Of a stretch of 64,000 nt of DNA, positions 36,183 to 44,373 are shown in pieces (position 1 is the first letter of the stretch; each line of letters starts with the position of its first letter). Source of the DNA: Acidimicrobiaceae bacterium (lineage in GTDB: Bacteria > Actinomycetota > Acidimicrobiia > Acidimicrobiales > Aldehydirespiratoraceae). The stretch spans positions 124,001 through 188,000 of the forward strand of contig JAERSO010000129.1 of NCBI GenBank assembly GCA_016845585.1. Reading direction: 5' to 3'. Position numbers and translations under genes: made by a program. The notes beneath the pieces were generated by a model that saw only the letters and a program-made list of their open reading frames with translations, ran no database searches and was not told the DNA's origin.

Positions 36183-37397
36183 TCAGCCCGCGGGGAGTGC
36201 CCGGTCGATCATCTCGAACGAGAACCAGAGGCAGATCAGAGCGGGCAGGAGTCCGGCGCCGCGCAGCGCGAGCCGTCCGGTGCGATGTCGGGCCCGTTGA
36301 CGTCCGAGTCGACCGCCGGCGTACCAGAAGCCGAGTGCGGCGATCATCCAGATCGCGGCCCCGGTGATGGCGCCCCGTTCACCGTTGAGACCTTCGTCGA
36401 GGTCCGCGGCAGGAGGCTGTTCATCCGCATCGATCTCGGCCGTGGTGTCGGGGGTCGACTCCTCGACGGTGGTCTCGTCGGCGCCAAGGCCCGGCGCGTC
36501 GGCGACGGTCGAGACGCCCGAGTCGCGCTCGGCCTGGGCCTCGAGGACCCAGTCCGGAAGGGCAGCCACCTCGGTGACGAGCTCCGCAGTGACGATGATG
36601 CGCTGTCGCGACGACAGCTTCGGATGGCACGCCGTGAGGGTCAGCCGATCGTCGCCGAAGTCGTAGAGGACCCAGGTGTCAGAGGGGCGAACGATGATGT
36701 GTCCCTCGCCGATGGAATGGACCTGGTCGAGATGGTCGGCGTAGGCGACCACCGGATCCATGACCCGGTAGGTGAACTCGCCCTGGACCGACGTGATCGT
36801 GATGTCATCGCCGGGTATGAGCTCGTCGATCCGGTTGAACGGTGATCCATAGGTCGTGCGGTGACCGGCGATCGCGGTGTTGCCGGTGTTGCCTGCGAGC
36901 GGGGTCTGACTGTAGTGACCGGGACCTCTTCTCAGATCCTCCACGGCAACCCCGCGAACGACGACCTTGTCGACGTCGATCGCCGGGATCTCGATCCTGG
37001 CGAGTGCATCCCCGTCCTCGGGGAAGAGCAGGGCGAGGACGTCGGGGTCGTGGCCGCCGGGAAGTGTCGGCGCGGGTTCGGGAAGAGGGGTGACGTCAGA
37101 TTCGGTCTCGGGCTCGGGTTCAGGCTCGGGATCCGGGTCGGGGTCCGGTTGTGCAAGCAGGTCGTCGAGGAGATCGGCCGCAGCATCGAATCGCTCACTC
37201 AGGTCCGAACGCAGGTTGTCCTGGGCGCGCGACTCCTGGATGTCGGTGCCCCACAGCTGGAATCCCACGAACATGAACGTGATGATTCCGGCGATGATCA
37301 TCACCCGGCCGAGGTGGCCGGGAACGATCGCGAGCGTGGGCGTCGGCACCACGGGTGCGTCCGTGGCACCGGACTCCGGGGACGCGTCGGCCGTCAT
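36183..37397 (-). CDS. class E sortase
   Basis: 404-residue transpeptidase that attaches surface proteins to the wall. Order: cytoplasmic N-terminus, membrane helix (about 31-50), acidic Pro/Glu/Asp linker (PDPDPDPEPEPE, about 84-100), and catalytic domain with H179 (AGHRTTYG), C257 (LTLTACHPK) and R264. Two extra C-terminal hydrophobic segments follow, which is common in actinobacterial class E enzymes. ATG 37397 is taken; upstream frame is shadow. No substrate with a sorting signal is seen in the window. Divergent from ccmA. Confidence 0.9.
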   Translation of the reverse strand: MTADASPESGATDAPVVPTPTLAIVPGHLGRVMIIAGIITFMFVGFQLWGTDIQESRAQDNLRSDLSERFDAAADLLDDLLAQPDPDPDPEPEPEPETESDVTPLPEPAPTLPGGHDPDVLALLFPEDGDALARIEIPAIDVDKVVVRGVAVEDLRRGPGHYSQTPLAGNTGNTAIAGHRTTYGSPFNRIDELIPGDDITITSVQGEFTYRVMDPVVAYADHLDQVHSIGEGHIIVRPSDTWVLYDFGDDRLTLTACHPKLSSRQRIIVTAELVTEVAALPDWVLEAQAERDSGVSTVADAPGLGADETTVEESTPDTTAEIDADEQPPAADLDEGLNGERGAITGAAIWMIAALGFWYAGGRLGRQRARHRTGRLALRGAGLLPALICLWFSFEMIDRALPAG

Positions 37398-37504
37398 GGG
37401 CTGTCCATCGGCGCAGTGATGGGAGGTCGTGAGGCTTCGCCAGGCATCGAGGAGATCGTACGGCGGGTGACGCCGCCAAACGGGTGCGGCGGTAGCGTTC
37501 CGGG

Positions 37505-38152
37505 GTGTCCATGGTCCGGTTGCGCGGTGTTGTCGCGTTGTTGGGGCGATTCCCCGCTCTCGCCGGCGTCGATCTCGACATCGACGCCCGCGAGATCGTT
37601 CTCGTCCAGGGACCGAACGGAGCCGGCAAATCGACGCTCCTGCGGGTGTGTGCCGGGCTTCTCCGTGTCGAGTCCGGGAGCGCCGAGGTCCTGGGCCACG
37701 ATCTGACGACCGACCGTGCCGCGGTGCGCCGGTCCGTCGGTCTGCTCGGGCACGACACGGCGTTGTACGACGACCTGACCGTGCTGGAGAACCTCGAGTT
37801 CTGGGCCGCGGTGTCGCGGGTCGCTCCCGATTCGGTGCTGCCCGCTCTCGACCGCCTGGGGGTTGCGAGTCGACTCCACGACGTCGCCGTGTCCCGGCTG
37901 AGCGCCGGCCAGCGTCGCCGGGTCGCTCTGGCCGGTGTGGTCGTCCGGCGTCCCACGCTCTGGCTACTGGACGAGCCACACGCCGGACTCGACCAACGGG
38001 GCCGGGACCTCGTCGACCAGTTGGTCGTCGATGCCGCCGGCGCCGGGGCCACGGTCGTCATGGCCTCCCACGAACTCGACCGCACCGTCGACCTCGCCAC
38101 CCGCCACATCACTGTCGCCGGCGGAACCATCCAGAGTGATCATGCTTCGTGA
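37505..38152 (+). CDS. ccmA: haem exporter / cytochrome c maturation ATPase CcmA
   Basis: 215-residue ABC ATPase powering the CcmABCD release of holo-CcmE. Walker A GPNGAGKST, signature LSAGQRRRVALAG and Walker B LWLLDEPHAGLD are visible. GTG 37505 is taken; ATG 37511 is possible. First gene of a nine-gene ccm operon, in which each gene overlaps the next or nearly so. Confidence 0.92.
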   Translation: MSMVRLRGVVALLGRFPALAGVDLDIDAREIVLVQGPNGAGKSTLLRVCAGLLRVESGSAEVLGHDLTTDRAAVRRSVGLLGHDTALYDDLTVLENLEFWAAVSRVAPDSVLPALDRLGVASRLHDVAVSRLSAGQRRRVALAGVVVRRPTLWLLDEPHAGLDQRGRDLVDQLVVDAAGAGATVVMASHELDRTVDLATRHITVAGGTIQSDHAS

Positions 38153-38810
38153 CACCCGCCTCGTTGCCGCCAAGGACCTTCGCATCGAGTGGCGCTCGCG
38201 GGTGACGTTCAGTCAGATCGTCCCGTTCGCTGCTCTCGTACTGGTCCTGTTCGGCTTCGCGTTGGACGCCAACCGACCCGTCCTCGAGACCGCAACGTCC
38301 GGCCTCTTCTGGGTGACGGTGATGTTCGTCGCCACGATGGCCGTGCAGCGCTCAACCGCGGTCGAGATCACCGATGGCGCCCGCCGGGCGCTGTTGCTCG
38401 CCGGTATCGAACCGGTCGCGGTTTTTCTGGGAAAGACCGTGGCGATCGCGGCTCAGCTCCTGGTGGTGGAGGTGTTGTTGGTGGCCGGCGTCGTCGTGCT
38501 CTACGGCGCATCGATCGACCAATGGCCGTTGCTCCTCGTGACCTGTCTGGTCGCGACCATTGGGATCGCTGCCGCCGGTAGTCTCCTCGGTGCGCTGGTG
38601 GCCGGAGTGCGGGCGCGGGAGACGGTGCTGCCGATCCTCCTGCTCCCGATTCTTGCGCCGGTGCTCATCGGAGCAACTCGGGCGTTCGACGACGCCCTGG
38701 GGTCGGTGGCTGTCGACGGTTGGGCATGGCTCGGCCTTCTCGCCGGCTTCGGCGCCATCAACCTGGTACTGGGAGCATTGGCCTACGGCGTGCTCTTGGA
38801 GGAGACATGA
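38142..38810 (+). CDS. ccmB: cytochrome c maturation membrane protein CcmB
   Basis: 222 residues with six membrane helices, opening KDLRIEWRSRVTFSQIVPFAALVLVLFGFA as in CcmB. It forms the membrane part of the CcmAB transporter. The ATG overlaps the end of ccmA by 11 bp and the stop overlaps the next ATG. Confidence 0.9.
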   Translation: MLRDTRLVAAKDLRIEWRSRVTFSQIVPFAALVLVLFGFALDANRPVLETATSGLFWVTVMFVATMAVQRSTAVEITDGARRALLLAGIEPVAVFLGKTVAIAAQLLVVEVLLVAGVVVLYGASIDQWPLLLVTCLVATIGIAAAGSLLGALVAGVRARETVLPILLLPILAPVLIGATRAFDDALGSVAVDGWAWLGLLAGFGAINLVLGALAYGVLLEET

Positions 38811-39580
38811 CGGAGAGCGGAACCACTGCGGTGGCGGAAGAGGCGGAGACGTCGACGGGTACGGGGTCTCGCACCACGCTCCTGCTCGGGTTCGCGGTCA
38901 TCGCCGGGATCGTGGCGCTCATCCTGCTCGGCTTCTTCGTCGCGCCGGAGGACGACGAGCAGCGTGATGCCGTGCGCATGATCTTCGTGCACGTCCCGTC
39001 CGCGATCCTCACCTACGTGGCCTTCGTGACGACCGCCATCGGTTCGCTGATGTGGTTGTGGAAGCGTTCGGTCTGGTGGGACATCACCGCCCATGCCGCC
39101 GCGGAGATCGGCGTCATCTTCTGCGCACTCACACTCTTCACCGGATCGGTCTGGGGCCGACCGACCTGGAACACCTATTGGGATTGGGGCGACGTTCGGC
39201 TCGTCACCACGCTCATCCTCTTCCTGGTCATGATCGGCTACCTCTCGGTCCGAGCCAGCGGAGGCGACGAAGCGGCCACCAGCACGCGCGCCGCGATCGT
39301 CGGCCTGGTGGCGGCGGTGAACCTCCCGATCGTGAACCGTTCGGTCGAATGGTGGTTCGACCGCACGCTCCACCAGCAGTCGTCACTCACCGACGGCAAT
39401 CTCGAGGACATGACGCTGTTCACACTCGTGCTCGGGGTCGTGGTGTGGGCTGTGTTCTTCCTCTGGGCGATGATCCATCGCTTCCGGATCGCCTGGCTCG
39501 AACGTGAGCTCCGCGTGGGCGATCTCGACGTCGCCCTCGCCGAACGCCGGGCCGAGGCCCTCGATGGGAGTGGCGCATGA
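38807..39580 (+). CDS. ccmC: haem-handling protein CcmC
   Basis: 257 residues with six helices and a Trp-rich haem-handling segment WGRPTWNTYWDWGDVRL (the WWD-type region), flanked by conserved His residues in FVHVPSAILTYVAF and IVNRSVEWW. It attaches haem to CcmE on the outer face. ATGA overlap with ccmB; ends by overlapping the ccmD-like gene. Confidence 0.92.
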   Translation: MTESGTTAVAEEAETSTGTGSRTTLLLGFAVIAGIVALILLGFFVAPEDDEQRDAVRMIFVHVPSAILTYVAFVTTAIGSLMWLWKRSVWWDITAHAAAEIGVIFCALTLFTGSVWGRPTWNTYWDWGDVRLVTTLILFLVMIGYLSVRASGGDEAATSTRAAIVGLVAAVNLPIVNRSVEWWFDRTLHQQSSLTDGNLEDMTLFTLVLGVVVWAVFFLWAMIHRFRIAWLERELRVGDLDVALAERRAEALDGSGA

Positions 39581-39729
39581 CGCATCTCGGGTACCTCCTC
39601 GTGGGCTGGGGCGTCTCGCTCGGCGCCGGCGTGCTCTATGCCCTTCGATTGATCACGCGTGGGCGGCGGCTCGCCGCCCGTGTGCCGGCTGACCGTCGCC
39701 GCTGGATGACCACACAGGACCCCTCATGA
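39577..39729 (+). CDS. ccmD: CcmD-like small membrane protein
   Basis: 50 residues: a hydrophobic helix (HLGYLLVGWGVSLGAGVLYALRL) followed by an Arg-rich tail. Size, topology and place between ccmC and ccmE match CcmD, which helps release holo-CcmE. ATG overlaps the ccmC stop (ATGA) and its stop overlaps the ccmE start. Sequence identity in CcmD is low in general, so the call rests largely on position. Confidence 0.75.
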   Translation: MTHLGYLLVGWGVSLGAGVLYALRLITRGRRLAARVPADRRRWMTTQDPS

Positions 39730-40283
39730 CCGACACGTCTCCCTCCGATGATCTCGCGCCACAGGCCCCCCGTCCGGTCCGTTCGGGCCGCCGTCGTATC
39801 GTCCCGATCCTGATCGGGGTCGGCGTGATCGTGGCGGTCGTCGTCCTCGCCGCCAACCTGGTCGGGGGGTCGCTGTTCTTCTACAACGCCGACGAGGCCG
39901 TCGCCCGGCGGGCCGAGTTGCACGACGAACGGTTCACCCTCCAGGGCGCCCCGATCGGCTGCTCGATCGCCGAGGGATTCGATGGCGACCATCCCGTCGT
40001 GGCCTTCAGCGTGACCTTCGGTGGCGAAACGGTCGACGTCGTCCACTTCGGTGACCCGGCCGAGTTGTTCCAGGCGGGGATCCCGGTGGTGCTCGACGGG
40101 GCGTGGGTCCAGGCGAGGCCATCGATCGCGGGCTTCGACCCCATCGCCGACGACGGCTGGCACTTCGCATCCGACCGGATGCGCGTGAAGCACGACAACG
40201 ACTACAAGAACGAAAACGACGATCGCCTGGCCGAGAGTCGAGAGGTCGGGGAAGCCACCGCCGACGCTGTCTGCGGGACATGA
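39726..40283 (+). CDS. ccmE: periplasmic haem chaperone CcmE
   Basis: 185 residues: N-terminal anchor (IVPILIGVGVIVAVVVLAANLV) and an OB-fold outside domain. The haem-binding His-x3-Tyr motif is H156-Y160 in RVKHDNDYKN, the normal His form rather than the Cys variant. It carries haem covalently from CcmC to CcmF. Overlaps both neighbours by four bases. Confidence 0.92.
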   Translation: MTDTSPSDDLAPQAPRPVRSGRRRIVPILIGVGVIVAVVVLAANLVGGSLFFYNADEAVARRAELHDERFTLQGAPIGCSIAEGFDGDHPVVAFSVTFGGETVDVVHFGDPAELFQAGIPVVLDGAWVQARPSIAGFDPIADDGWHFASDRMRVKHDNDYKNENDDRLAESREVGEATADAVCGT

Positions 40284-42241
40284 GCAACTCCACCCTCGGC
40301 GCCGCGGCCGTCGCGCTCGGAATGGCGTGTGCGGTGGTCGGCGTGATCCTCGTGGGTCTCGGCCTCGCCGGCCGTCGACCTCGATGGTTCCCCGAAGCCA
40401 CCACCCTGGCCTTCGGGATGCTCGGTTCGGCGCTCGTGGCATTCATCGTGATGGAACGAGCGCTCATCACCCGCGACTTCACGGTTGCGTTCGTGGCCGA
40501 GCACGGCTCGTCCCGTACGCCCGCGTTGTTCAACGTGGCCACGCTCTGGTCCGCGCTCGAGGGTTCGATCCTGCTCTGGGCCCTGATCCTCTGCGGCTAT
40601 GTCGTGGCGGTCGTGCTGAAGTTCCGACGCCAGGGCGCCGATCCGATGGTCGGCTGGGCCGTTCTCACGCTCTTCATCGTGAGTGGCTTCTTCTTCTTGC
40701 TGATGTTGACGGTCGCTGCCCCGTTCAACACCTTCGATCCACAACCTCTCGCCGACGGCACCCCGTTCGATGGTCCCGGTCCGAACCCATTGCTGCAGAA
40801 CCACATCCTCATGGCGTTTCACCCGCCGGTTCTCTACCTCGGCTACGTCGGATTCACGGTTCCGTTCGCCTTCGCCATCAGCGCGCTCGTCACCGGACGA
40901 GTCGGCGAGGGTTGGTTGCTGGCCACGCGCCGCTGGACCGTCATGGCCTGGGGCTATCTGACCCTCGGCATCGTGTTGGGCGCCTGGTGGAGCTACGAGA
41001 CCCTCGGTTGGGGCGGCTATTGGGCATGGGACCCGGTCGAGAACGCCTCGTTCCTCCCATGGCTCACCGGCACCGCATTCCTGCATTCGGTGATGGTCCA
41101 GGAACGCCGTGGCATGCTGCGCGTCTGGAACCTCTCGCTCGTGATCGCCACGTTCTCCCTCACGATCCTGGGCACGTTCATCACGCGGTCCGGTGTGCTC
41201 CAGTCGGTGCACGCCTTCGTGGAGTCGGGTATCGGCCCGGCGATCCTCACGTTCTTCGGGCTGATCGTGGTGGTGTCGTTGGGCCTGATCGCCTGGCGCG
41301 GCGATGAGCTCCGCTCCCCGGGCCGCATCGACTCACCGATTTCGCGCGAGGGAGCGTTCCTCGCCAACAATGTGCTGTTCGCGGCGTTCGCATTCGTGGT
41401 GTTGCTCGGCACGGTGTTTCCGCTGATCGTCGAAGCCGTCGATGGGCGCACGATCTCGGTCGGCAACCCCTACTTCGAACGGATGACGATGCCGATCGGC
41501 TTCGTGCTCCTCTTCTTGATGGCGGTGGCTCCTGTCCTGCCGTGGCGCAAGGCCTCAGGCACCGTCCTGTCCCAACGTCTTCTCTGGCCGGCCTGGATCG
41601 GTGCGGCGGCAATGGTGCTGTCACTGTTCATCGGAGCCCGCGGTTGGGCCCCGATGCTCGCCTTCGGTCTGGGTGGTTTCGCCGGTGGCGCCGCGGTGCG
41701 CCAGGTCGTGCTCGCCACTCGCCGCCAGGGCTGGCGGGGTCTCGTGGGACGCACCAACGGCGGCATGATCGTGCATCTCGGCGTTGTGTTGATCGCCGTG
41801 GCCTTCGCGGCCAGCAACGCCTACGTCCGCCAGGGTGAGTTCACCCTGCTCCCGGGGGAAACTGCCGAGATCGCGGGCCACACGCTCACGTACGAAGGAT
41901 CGAGCTTCCGAGAGTACTCGAACCGCACCGAATGGACCGCCGCGGTGTCGGTCGATGGCGGCCAGGCCTACGAGCCCGGAATCGCCGTCTATCCGTTCGC
42001 CAGCCAGACCATCGGCATTCCGTCGGTGCGATCGACACTCTTCGACGACGTGGCGCTCTCCGTGTTGAGCTTCCCGGAGACCGAGGAGGACGACGTGATT
42101 CTGCGGGCCACCATTCAGCCGCTCATCGTGTGGTTGTGGATCGGCGGACTCGTCATGGCCTTCGGCACCGTGCTTGCCGTCGTGCCCGGCAAGCGTCGCC
42201 AACCCACGGCCCCGACCTCAGCTTCCGGAGTCGCACAATGA
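40280..42241 (+). CDS. ccmF: haem lyase subunit CcmF
   Basis: 653 residues with about 14-15 helices and the WWD domain GGYWAWDPVENASFLPWL. Conserved His residues sit in HGSSRTPALFN, HILMAFHPPVLYLGY and TAFLHSVMVQ. With CcmH and CcmI it ligates haem to apocytochromes c. ATGA overlaps on both sides. Length is normal for CcmF. Confidence 0.95.
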   Translation: MSNSTLGAAAVALGMACAVVGVILVGLGLAGRRPRWFPEATTLAFGMLGSALVAFIVMERALITRDFTVAFVAEHGSSRTPALFNVATLWSALEGSILLWALILCGYVVAVVLKFRRQGADPMVGWAVLTLFIVSGFFFLLMLTVAAPFNTFDPQPLADGTPFDGPGPNPLLQNHILMAFHPPVLYLGYVGFTVPFAFAISALVTGRVGEGWLLATRRWTVMAWGYLTLGIVLGAWWSYETLGWGGYWAWDPVENASFLPWLTGTAFLHSVMVQERRGMLRVWNLSLVIATFSLTILGTFITRSGVLQSVHAFVESGIGPAILTFFGLIVVVSLGLIAWRGDELRSPGRIDSPISREGAFLANNVLFAAFAFVVLLGTVFPLIVEAVDGRTISVGNPYFERMTMPIGFVLLFLMAVAPVLPWRKASGTVLSQRLLWPAWIGAAAMVLSLFIGARGWAPMLAFGLGGFAGGAAVRQVVLATRRQGWRGLVGRTNGGMIVHLGVVLIAVAFAASNAYVRQGEFTLLPGETAEIAGHTLTYEGSSFREYSNRTEWTAAVSVDGGQAYEPGIAVYPFASQTIGIPSVRSTLFDDVALSVLSFPETEEDDVILRATIQPLIVWLWIGGLVMAFGTVLAVVPGKRRQPTAPTSASGVAQ

Positions 42242-42813
42242 CCTCCACCATCCCCGCCGGACGTCCGTCAGGAAAGGGCCGCCAGGCCTTCTGGATCGTG
42301 ATGCCCGTCGCCGTTGCCCTGGGCCTGCTCGTGCTGCTGCTCGCCACCGGCGAGCAGGCGTCCGAGCGAAACAGCGGTTTCCACCTGCAGGGTGAGGTCG
42401 CTCCGCTGATCGAGGGGCCCACCATCGATGGTGGCTGGTTCGACATCGACGACCAGCGCGGCCAGTGGGTCATCGTGAACTTCTTCTCCACCACGTGCGT
42501 GCCGTGCATCGTCGAGCACCCCGAGTTGGTGGACTTCGCCGAAGCCCACGACGTGATGGGCGATGCGATCGTCGTGTCGGTCGCCTTCGATGATCGGGCC
42601 GACAACGTGGTCGAGTTCTTCGAGGAGAACGGTGGCAGCTGGCCGGTGCTCGCCGAGGGGACCGAACAGATCGCGGTGCAGTACGGCGTCACCGGTGTTC
42701 CCGAGAGCTACATCGTCGCACCCTCTGGCATCGTCGCCGGTCGTTTCATCGGCGGACTGACGAGAGCGGACCTCGATGACGCGATCGCCACCCTGAGCGG
42801 AGACGGCGCGTGA
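42238..42813 (+). CDS. ccmG: thioredoxin-like CcmG/DsbE
   Basis: 191 residues: membrane anchor (about 17-36) and a thioredoxin domain with C87-V-P-C90 (FSTTCVPC). It keeps apocytochrome CxxCH thiols reduced for haem attachment. Cis-Pro loop in GVTGVPESYIV. Overlaps ccmF by four bases and ccmH by four. Confidence 0.93.
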   Translation: MTSTIPAGRPSGKGRQAFWIVMPVAVALGLLVLLLATGEQASERNSGFHLQGEVAPLIEGPTIDGGWFDIDDQRGQWVIVNFFSTTCVPCIVEHPELVDFAEAHDVMGDAIVVSVAFDDRADNVVEFFEENGGSWPVLAEGTEQIAVQYGVTGVPESYIVAPSGIVAGRFIGGLTRADLDDAIATLSGDGA

Positions 42814-43274
42814 ACCGGCGCACCCTCTCATGGTTGCTCGTCGTGGTCGTGGCGTTGTCCGCGCTCGTCGTCGCTGCGGTGGACGACGGCGGGCCCAGGA
42901 CCAACTCCGATCGCGCCTACGCCCTGGCCAAGGACTTCGCGTGTCCCGTGTGTCAGGGGCAGTCCATCGCCGAGAGCGATGTCGCCATCGCTCGCACCAT
43001 CCGCCGCAACATCCGTATCTGGGTCGACGAGGGCCAGTCGGAGGACTTCATCCGCGACGAACTCGTCAGCATCTACGGAGAGGACATCGACTATTCCCCG
43101 TCGACTGACGGCATTTCCGCCCTCGTCTGGGTGCTGCCGGTCGTCGGCGCAGTGGCTGCGGCCGCGGGTTTGGCGATGGTGTTCCGCCGGTGGCAGGCCG
43201 AAGCCGGTGCGGAGGCGACCGAGGCGGACGAAGCTCTGGTCGCGGCCGCACGACGAGATCGCCATGACAACTGA
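42810..43274 (+). CDS. ccmH: apocytochrome reductase CcmH
   Basis: 154 residues: signal anchor, the redox motif C45-P-V-C48 (FACPVCQGQSIAES), the three-helix bundle segment RNIRIWVDEGQSEDFIRDELVSIYGED, and a C-terminal membrane helix. It reduces the apocytochrome disulfide together with CcmG. GTG start overlaps the ccmG stop. Confidence 0.93.
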   Translation: MNRRTLSWLLVVVVALSALVVAAVDDGGPRTNSDRAYALAKDFACPVCQGQSIAESDVAIARTIRRNIRIWVDEGQSEDFIRDELVSIYGEDIDYSPSTDGISALVWVLPVVGAVAAAAGLAMVFRRWQAEAGAEATEADEALVAAARRDRHDN

Positions 43275-44337
43275 CGGGCCGGTGGGGGAGTCGAACGAGG
43301 AGCTGGACTTCCTGCTGCGCTCGCTGGACGACCTCGAGGACGAACTCGCCGCCGGTGACATCGATGCTGATGACTATGAGACCCTGAAAGCCGACTACAC
43401 CCGACGCGCCGCCGATGCGATTCGAGCGGAGGGTTTGGCGACCGGCCCTGCGTCGGTCGAGGCCGATCGCAGCTGGATCCGGGTGTTGGCGTGGGTGGGC
43501 GGCACCCTCGCCGTTGTCGCCCTCGCCGGGCTCCTGGTGAACCAGTTCTCCGGCGCCCGCGGCACCAGCGGTTCGATCACCGGTGACATCCGGACCTCGA
43601 CCCGTGAGATGCTCGGCGAGGCCCAACAGTTGGCTGCCAGCGGTGACACCCAGGGTGCGATCGACGTCTACGACGAGGTCCTGGAACTACAGCCGACGAA
43701 TGTCGAGGCGTTGGCCTACCGGGGATGGTTCCTGCGCCTCAGCGGCTCACCCGAGGATGCACAGGCGAGCGTCGAGGAGGCGGTTGCCCTCGACCCGGAC
43801 TACGCCGACGCCCGGGTCTTCGCCGCGTCCATCGCCGCCGATCTCGGCGAGGAGGAAGCGGCTCGTGCCCATCTCGAGGCATTCGACGAGCTGAACGCGC
43901 CCCCGTTCATGCGGGATCTCGTCGTGCAGATGGGCCTGCGGGCGCGATTGCTGACGTCGAACGACGTCCTGCGGGCGGCTGAAGCGATGGCACAGGACGG
44001 GCTCGTCTTCGACGCGATCGAACAGGTGTCGATCGTGCTGGCGGAGCGGCCCGACGACGTCGAGTTGATGGTCGGGTACGGATGGCTCCTCGCCCGGGCG
44101 GCCACCCCGGACGAACCGCTCCCGGCCGAGATCGCCGAAACGCATCTGACGGATGCACTCGCCATCGAGCCGGACAATCCCGCCGCGTTGGTCTACCGGG
44201 CGTTCGTTCGCAACCTGCTCGAGGACGAGGCGGGCGCCGCGTCCGATCTCGCCGCCTTCGACGCGTTGGCCGAGCAACCCGTCGATCTCGTGGAGATGAT
44301 CGACGTGTTCGGCTTGCGAGCGCAGATCGCCGACTGA
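43264..44337 (+). CDS. ccmI: CcmI-like TPR protein
   Basis: 357 residues: an N-terminal coiled segment LDFLLRSLDDLEDELAAGDI as in CcmI, one membrane helix (WIRVLAWVGGTLAVVALAGLLV), then several TPR-like repeats (YDEVLELQPTNVEALAYRGW and similar). It would bind the C-terminal helix of apocytochromes. Overlaps ccmH by 11 bp; last recognised ccm gene. Confidence 0.85.
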   Translation: MTTDGPVGESNEELDFLLRSLDDLEDELAAGDIDADDYETLKADYTRRAADAIRAEGLATGPASVEADRSWIRVLAWVGGTLAVVALAGLLVNQFSGARGTSGSITGDIRTSTREMLGEAQQLAASGDTQGAIDVYDEVLELQPTNVEALAYRGWFLRLSGSPEDAQASVEEAVALDPDYADARVFAASIAADLGEEEAARAHLEAFDELNAPPFMRDLVVQMGLRARLLTSNDVLRAAEAMAQDGLVFDAIEQVSIVLAERPDDVELMVGYGWLLARAATPDEPLPAEIAETHLTDALAIEPDNPAALVYRAFVRNLLEDEAGAASDLAAFDALAEQPVDLVEMIDVFGLRAQIAD

Positions 44338-44373
44338 CTTCTCACCGGTGGCTGTGTGGGCCACACTGGGTTG

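Noticed and set aside
37084-37150. Coding repeat in the sortase gene as a DNA repeat element
   Set aside because: The GG(A/G)TC-like repeats simply encode the Pro/Asp/Glu linker of the protein.
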